From NCBI GenBank assembly GCA_030682755.1, contig JAUXNR010000566.1, forward strand, positions 1-9,951: a DNA stretch of 9,951 nt, in the 5' to 3' direction. Under the pieces are notes generated by a model. That model worked only from the letters and a program-made list of their open reading frames with translations, was not told the DNA's origin and searched no databases. The position numbers and the translations under genes were made by a program. Below are positions 6,547 through 9,951 of the stretch, in pieces (position 1 is the stretch's first letter; each line of letters starts with the position of its first letter). This stretch comes from Flavobacterium sp. (GTDB lineage Bacteria > Bacteroidota > Bacteroidia > Flavobacteriales > Flavobacteriaceae).

Positions 6547-7728
6547 TTGAGAACTTTTATATTCCTTTTTCTGTTTACTTTTCAATTTGTTTCCTGTCAA
6601 AATGTACAATTTGAAGAAACACTCCAAACTGCTTTTGAAAAAGCAAAAAAAGAAAACAAACTGGTATTTATTGAATATTACAACTCTGATTGCACGATTT
6701 GCAAAAGCATTGAACCGTTATTTTCCAATTCGGAAATGGCTAAATTCTATAATTCCAATTTCATCAATTACAAACTGAATACCAACGGCGGATTACAAGG
6801 AGCCGATTTAGACTTTATGACCGAAACGGGATTAAAGTTTCAAGGTGTACCCTTTTTTCTGTTTTTTGATGCAAATAAAAAATTTGTTCATTATTCAGGA
6901 GCCAAAGCAGACGTGGACTATTTGCTAGGCATCGGAAAAACCGCTTTAAACCCAACTGCCCGAACAGGAAGTTTACAGGAAAAATATGAAAGTGGCGACA
7001 GAACCATCAGAACATTATATGCCTATGCTGATTTGGTGCAATTGTATCAAAACGACAAATTACAAAACGAAATTTCAACAGCCTTGTATTCGGTTTATCC
7101 AAAAGAAAATTTGGGAACACAACAGAGTTATTTAATTTTAAAAAATGCCGTGTTTTCCATCACCAATGGGTTTTATGTGTATTGGTATGAAAACAGAGCT
7201 AAACTCAAAGGATTTGAAAAGGGTGCCAAAGCCGGAACTGAATCAGAACAGTTGGAACGCATTCTTTTGCATTCCCTCAGAGGAGATGAAAAAAAATCGT
7301 GGTCACTTGCACAAATTTCCAAAGCCAAAGAAATGATTCTGACTTTAGGTTTGAGTAACAACCCGAACGACTTTTTATGGGAAACTGAAGCCACCGCTTT
7401 GTATCGTGAGGGAAATACCAAAGAGGCAGTACGTTTGTTTGAGGAATTGCTTACCGCTGAAAAATCTAATATGTATGCTTCATTATATATCACAGATTTT
7501 TTCATGAAACTGTTCATGAATAAAAAAGAACTGGATCTTATAAAATTGGAGTTGGATACTTTTTCAAAATCCGTGGAAGAAGTAGCGTTGCAAGCCGATA
7601 TTTTATATCAGGAAATTGTGTATTATACTAAAATAAACGATTCAAAAAAAGCGTCAGATTTGAAAACGAAGGCATTAGAATTTTATAAAAAACACAATTT
7701 AGACGCTACGCAACTAAACGAGATGTAA
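6547..7728 (+). CDS. Thioredoxin-fold lipoprotein (CxxC)
   Basis: 393 residues if begun at TTG 6547. That start gives a textbook export signal, (M)RTFIFLFLFTFQFVSC, with a lipoprotein-like Cys at residue 17; the -3 position is Phe rather than Leu, so the lipobox is relaxed. The frame is open back to ATG 6415, but that start would overlap the preceding gene by 40 bases and put ~44 residues before the signal, so it is rejected. Residues about 20-150 are a thioredoxin-like domain: KLVFIEYYNSDCTICKSIEP with active-site Cys49-Thr-Ile-Cys52, and cis-Pro102 in GVPFFLFFD. The rest (about 170-390) is helical, with TPR-like features (ETEATALYREGNTKEAVRLFEELL). Likely a periplasm-facing thiol oxidoreductase or disulfide handler; substrate unknown. 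The same region of the mature protein contains few other Cys. The preceding TonB-like gene may be co-transcribed, but a promoter candidate lies between them. Confidence 0.8.
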   Translation: MRTFIFLFLFTFQFVSCQNVQFEETLQTAFEKAKKENKLVFIEYYNSDCTICKSIEPLFSNSEMAKFYNSNFINYKLNTNGGLQGADLDFMTETGLKFQGVPFFLFFDANKKFVHYSGAKADVDYLLGIGKTALNPTARTGSLQEKYESGDRTIRTLYAYADLVQLYQNDKLQNEISTALYSVYPKENLGTQQSYLILKNAVFSITNGFYVYWYENRAKLKGFEKGAKAGTESEQLERILLHSLRGDEKKSWSLAQISKAKEMILTLGLSNNPNDFLWETEATALYREGNTKEAVRLFEELLTAEKSNMYASLYITDFFMKLFMNKKELDLIKLELDTFSKSVEEVALQADILYQEIVYYTKINDSKKASDLKTKALEFYKKHNLDATQLNEM

Positions 7729-7730
7729 AA

Positions 7731-7758
7731 AGCACCTGTTTAACTATAAACAGGTGCT
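7731..7758. terminator. Convergent hairpin terminator
   Basis: AGCACCTGTTTA (7731-7742) and TAAACAGGTGCT (7747-7758) are a perfect 12-bp stem around ACTA. It starts 2 bases after the stop of the lipoprotein gene. The plus-strand 3' side lacks a T run, whereas on the minus strand the stem is followed by five T's, so it best fits termination of the convergent minus-strand gene ending at 7832, while probably also protecting or ending the plus-strand transcript. Confidence 0.75.
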
Positions 7759-7831
7759 CTCAAACAATAAACAAACTAAAAATTACTTTAGTTTTAAAGG
7801 TTTCAAATTAAAAAAATGAAACGTTTACAAC

Positions 7832-8125
7832 TTAATTGTAAAATTTGAATGTTCTGTAAATACGGTTGATTGGAATACCAATTCCGTGGTTGAGAATAAC
7901 GCGTTCATCGGTTACTCCACATACATTAGCCTCTACAACCTTCTTAGACTTGTTATCGGCAAAATAAATTTTAATTTTGAAATAATCTAAATTTCCAAAA
8001 GACAACGCCAGTTTTAGTTCGGCTATACGTTGTTGCATAGCTTCTTTTTTACACAAAACATCAGACTTAGGAAACACAAGGGACGTGAGTTTGTCCTTGT
8101 CTACGGATTCGTAGCAAATAGCCAT
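7832..8125 (-). CDS. Small conserved-looking protein of unknown function
   Basis: 97 residues, minus strand, complete. It begins MAICYESVDKDKLTSLVFPK, then a helix (KKEAMQQRIAELKLALSFG), then a strand-rich C-terminal part (IKIYFADNKSKKVVEANVCGVTDERVILNHGIGIPINRIYRTFKF). The last part has the look of a small Sm/SH3-like beta barrel (alternating strand, turn with charged residues, final strand IPINRIYRI-like). From memory, near-identical-length proteins occur in flavobacteria as hypothetical proteins; I know no function. There is no signal peptide or membrane segment, so it is cytosolic. Two Cys (residues 4 and 25) and one at about 69 are present but form no CxxC. Codon use looks like that of the core genes to its left. 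A convergent hairpin separates it from the previous gene. No Shine-Dalgarno sequence is seen before ATG. Confidence 0.8.
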   Translation of the reverse strand: MAICYESVDKDKLTSLVFPKSDVLCKKEAMQQRIAELKLALSFGNLDYFKIKIYFADNKSKKVVEANVCGVTDERVILNHGIGIPINRIYRTFKFYN

Positions 8126-8568
8126 AGGTTAAGATTTAAGTTAATAATAGATTTAAGGGCGAGATAAAATTAACAAAATATTTTAATTATCATCATTTTT
8201 GACTACTTTTTTTTGATTTATTTTCAATTACACGAAAAATAATCATTAAAAACTTACAAAAGAGATTGGGGAATGTTTTAAACTACTGTAAAATGAGGTT
8301 GGTGAAATTTTAAAGGCGAAAAAACATGTAGCTGTTTTCAGGCTATTTTATTAAAATTAATTTTTGTAGTGATTGAAATGTTAAAATTTTTAGTATTTTA
8401 GTGGGGAATATTACTAAATAAGAGCAAAGTATATAATTACAACTATCAAAAGTCATAGCAATATACTTTAGTAAAATTCTTTTTTCAAGCTACAACTATA
8501 GATAGGCTAGATAAAAATATTAAGCACTTAAATTTTTGAACCAATAGAAAGCACTAAAATTACAAAAT
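8126..8568. other. 443-base AT-rich intergenic region between divergent genes
   Basis: I see no convincing gene here on either strand. It contains long A and T tracts (8181-8260), two inverted repeats (TTTAGTA 8389-8395 with TACTAAA 8412-8418; AAAGTATAT 8426-8434 with ATATACTTT 8461-8469), and a 12-base direct repeat with one mismatch just before the last gene (8522-8533, 8549-8560). It must hold the promoters of the 8125 minus-strand gene and of the 8569 plus-strand gene. It is also where base composition starts to fall, so it may include the border of an inserted segment, but no attachment site or IS end is recognisable. Confidence 0.6.
8426..8469. promoter_or_regulatory. 9-bp perfect inverted repeat upstream of the 8569 gene
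   Basis: AAAGTATAT (8426-8434) and ATATACTTT (8461-8469), 26 bases apart. The right arm overlaps TACTTTAG (8464-8471), a one-mismatch match to the TAnnTTTG -7 consensus, about 100 bases before the start codon. It could be an operator on the promoter of the last gene; with this AT content a 9-bp match at this spacing could also be accidental. Confidence 0.33.
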
Positions 8569-9951
8569 ATGAAATTAGAAAAAATACTAGACAAACTTGG
8601 TTCTTTAGAGAAGAACTCTTTTATTAAAATAATTGATAATATAATTTCAAAAAAGCCGAAGTCCTCAAAAGAAATTGAAAAAATATTAAATACTACAGAC
8701 AAGACAATTAAAACAGTTGATAGTCAAAACATATCTAATATATTTGAGTTGATTTCTGATGAATTTGTTAATCATTTAGTGTGTGAGTTTCAAGAAGCTA
8801 ATTCTCAATTAGACATTCTTATTGATATTATTATTCGTGATGGAAATTGTATCATGAAACAAGATTGGTTCTCTCGTTTATACGAAAATGAAATTAAAAA
8901 TCTCAAGAATAAAACAAAACAACTTAGTATAGAATTAGATAATGAAAAATCTGAAATTAGTGCCGCAAGAAAGAGAGATTATCAAATCTATAAATCATGC
9001 TTATATACTGCTTATAATAATGATATAGCAAACAATAGAGATGCAAAAATAACTGGAGACGAATTATCAATCATACTCACATTATCAAAACAACTTGGAC
9101 TTTCACAAGAAGAAATTAAACTTATAAATTACTCAATACTACCTATCAAGAAATATGAAATTCAAGATGTAATTAATAATTTGAAAAATCTTGGTGTGGT
9201 ATTTTATTCTAAAAAGGATAACACTATTTATGTGGCTGACGAAATGGTTCGTTTGTTGAGAAAAGTGAGAGAAAAGGAAATTTCAGATAAGTTTTATCGT
9301 CGTACTTTAAAATTACTCAGAGAACCAGTCATAAATCAAATTGCTAAAAGTCATAATATTGATAAAAAATTAAATGTTACTCAAAAAATAGAAGGAATAA
9401 TCAAAGAAGGAATTTCTTTTTCTGGATTATTGTCAAATGACATTTATAAAGAAGGAATGAGTCTAACTGAAAAGAAAAAGACACTTAATGAGCTTTGTGA
9501 AAAAGGTTTAAATATTCCTAATTTAAAAGGAAATACTCTAGAAGATAAAATTAAAAGTCTTATTGAATACTTTGAAAATGTAGAAAAAGATGAAAAGGTA
9601 GGAATCTCACTAGATGGTTATGAAAAAATGTTAACAGAGCTTAATCAATCATTACCAAAGTTGAATAAAGAACTGAAAGAGCAATTTGAACTGCAAGAAG
9701 AATATGTTTTGACAGCTAATTTATTGCTTGATTATAATATAAAGCCTCGTGATATTTTAGATTTACTTAATAAACAAGACTTATTAAAATTCATTAAGGA
9801 CCATAAAATTAAACAACGTGGAGAAGAATTATTAAACATTCTTGATCACTATAAAGATGTTGAAAATTTATATTTAGAGAATTTTGAAAATGTAGCCTAT
9901 CGAAATTTAAATCTTCTTAATGAAAACGGTATTATAATTAAAGAAAGTGAA
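8569..9951 (+). CDS. Large unidentified protein, N-terminal 461 codons (3' end beyond window)
   Basis: ATG 8569 (MKLEKILDKLGSLEKNSFIK) opens a frame with no stop up to base 9951; an in-frame TAG at 8545-8547 fixes the start. I do not recognise the family. The translation is hydrophilic, rich in Lys, Asn, Ile and Glu, without signal peptide or membrane segment, hence cytosolic. Segments seen: helical N-terminus (1-100); short coiled coil (about 105-140); a possible TerB-like helical unit (about 141-190, with DAKITGDELSIILTLSKQLGLS); a possible winged-helix wing (205-235, LKNLGVVFYSKKDNTIYV); and two segments with a SAP-like helix-turn-helix look (about 305-335; 398-428, with LLKFIKDHKIKQRGEELLNI). 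These resemblances are by eye and weak. No catalytic motif is visible; any effector domain would be downstream. G+C is clearly lower than in the genes to the left (13 and 16 of 60 in two sampled lines, against 22 of 60 in clpB), suggesting transfer. Probably an accessory protein; a defence role is speculation. Confidence 0.85.
   Translation, partial: MKLEKILDKLGSLEKNSFIKIIDNIISKKPKSSKEIEKILNTTDKTIKTVDSQNISNIFELISDEFVNHLVCEFQEANSQLDILIDIIIRDGNCIMKQDWFSRLYENEIKNLKNKTKQLSIELDNEKSEISAARKRDYQIYKSCLYTAYNNDIANNRDAKITGDELSIILTLSKQLGLSQEEIKLINYSILPIKKYEIQDVINNLKNLGVVFYSKKDNTIYVADEMVRLLRKVREKEISDKFYRRTLKLLREPVINQIAKSHNIDKKLNVTQKIEGIIKEGISFSGLLSNDIYKEGMSLTEKKKTLNELCEKGLNIPNLKGNTLEDKIKSLIEYFENVEKDEKVGISLDGYEKMLTELNQSLPKLNKELKEQFELQEEYVLTANLLLDYNIKPRDILDLLNKQDLLKFIKDHKIKQRGEELLNILDHYKDVENLYLENFENVAYRNLNLLNENGIIIKESE

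Noticed and set aside
7145..7517. Extra small frames within the thioredoxin-like lipoprotein gene (7145-7336 plus, 7173-7517 minus)
   Set aside because: Out-of-frame shadows of a gene with clear domain evidence; no independent support.
8389..8418. Hairpin TTTAGTA/TACTAAA as a terminator or sRNA
   Set aside because: Seven AT-rich pairs with a 16-base loop and no T run; likely chance in this composition.
8520..8702. 60-codon minus-strand frame over the start of the large unknown gene
   Set aside because: Its Phe/Ile/Ser-rich translation is what the antisense of a Lys/Asn/Glu-rich gene gives; the long plus-strand frame is the real one.
1..9951. tRNA, rRNA, CRISPR array or intact insertion sequence
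   Set aside because: I looked and found no cloverleaf, rRNA signature, regularly spaced repeat array or transposase motif in the window.

Overview
The window looks like a chromosomal segment of a flavobacterium or close relative (Bacteroidota). The evidence is low G+C, AT-rich spacers, no Shine-Dalgarno sequences ahead of most starts, several sites resembling the Bacteroidota -7 promoter element TAnnTTTG, lipoprotein signals typical of the phylum, and two spacer repeats of a kind common in flavobacterial genomes. The genus is an inference.

Layout, left to right. (1) Bases 1-1257: nearly all of fumarylacetoacetase (fahA), cut at its 5' end, followed by a clear GAAA-loop terminator. (2) Bases 1341-2522: a lipoprotein of unknown function with its own promoter. 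(3) Bases 2523-2747: a spacer made largely of repeat-like sequence. (4) A divergent pair: ytxJ (minus strand, bacillithiol-linked thioredoxin-fold protein) and clpB (plus strand, disaggregase). They share a 164-base intergenic region with a large imperfect inverted repeat and candidate promoters in both directions. (5) Bases 6041-7728: a small exported TonB-C-terminal-like protein and a thioredoxin-fold CxxC lipoprotein, both on the plus strand. (6) A 97-residue conserved-looking protein on the minus strand, convergent with (5), with a strong hairpin between them. (7) A 443-base AT-rich spacer. (8) From 8569 to the window end: the first 461 codons of a large, Lys/Asn/Ile-rich, very AT-rich protein that runs off the edge.

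Regions 1-6 are ordinary core genome: amino-acid catabolism, protein quality control, thiol redox and envelope proteins. They do not form one operon; terminators and opposing strands break them up. The pairing of a thiol-redox gene with clpB suggests a stress-related locus, but the sequence does not prove co-regulation.

The clearest departure from the background starts at about 8130-8570. G+C falls (22% and 27% in two sampled 60-base lines of the last gene, against 37% in a sampled clpB line). The gene there matches no housekeeping family I recognise; it has a coiled coil and possible TerB-like, winged-helix and SAP-like segments. It is the best candidate for an accessory or defence-type gene, but its C-terminal part, likely to be diagnostic, lies outside the window. 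I found no rRNA, tRNA, CRISPR array or intact insertion sequence.
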